DNA from: Latrodectus hesperus
Lineage: Eukaryota > Arthropoda > Arachnida > Araneae > Theridiidae
DNA: 64,000 nucleotides
Assembly (NCBI GenBank): GCA_037975125.1
Contig: CM075853.1
Span: 58,121,591 to 58,185,590, forward strand
Direction: 5' to 3'
This document shows, piece after piece, positions 63,981 to 64,000 of this stretch. The stretch's first letter is position 1; each line of letters begins with the position of its first letter. Position numbers and translations under genes: made by a program. Below the pieces are notes generated by a model that was not told where the DNA came from, did not search any database, and was given only the letters and a program-made list of their open reading frames with translations.

Positions 63981-64000
63981 GAAAAATTGTATTCATGATC

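Overview
The window is nuclear DNA from an arthropod, most likely a spider (inferred). It is very AT-rich with long (TA)n tracts, has one conserved animal gene split by a 13.8 kb intron, and carries many decayed transposons (mariner/Tc1, hAT, P element, gypsy, non-LTR LINEs) and tRNA-derived SINEs. A 500-base run of N marks an assembly gap at 13402-13901. There are no operons, no intact tRNA or rRNA genes and no CRISPR array.

The one confidently functional gene is a DCAF4 (WDR21) homologue on the minus strand. Its first coding exon is 44860-43892 and its last is 30064-29789. The junction is phase 0 with consensus GTAAGTA/TATAG splice signals, giving a protein of 414 residues. The intron holds a long-TIR mariner-type element, a Tc1-like element, a BED-finger hAT remnant, a SINE inside a diverged tandem duplication, and a decayed second copy of the end of exon 1 including its splice donor. 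A YY1-type motif lies about 560 bases upstream of the DCAF4 ATG.

Left part (1-22 kb): AT-rich desert with three copies of one tRNA-derived SINE (SINE-A), one of them split by a 1,256-bp mariner with the TA target duplicated. A long-TIR Tc1/mariner element lies at 14.6-15.9 kb, and copies of a second SINE family (SINE-B) are scattered through the region. At 22.9-27.7 kb a 4,432-bp hAT element, with 8-bp target duplication and matching termini, is inserted in a SINE-B copy.

Right part (46-64 kb): a LINE 3' fragment between (TA)n tracts, then a decayed Ty3/gypsy pol on the minus strand (48.1-51.8 kb) whose gag is split by a third SINE (SINE-C, 10-bp target duplication). Directly next to it is a decayed THAP-domain P-element-type transposase gene with a recognisable intron and poly(A) signal (51.8-55.5 kb), followed by a 5'-truncated RNase H-encoding LINE (56.3-58.5 kb). 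A small GC-rich block with hairpins follows at 58.7-58.9 kb. The right edge is unusually GC-rich and has YY1/NRF1-like motifs, so it could be the promoter of a gene beyond or within the window.

Family names used here (SINE-A, -B, -C, -D) are local labels. No database search was possible, so identifications rest on motifs recognised by eye.
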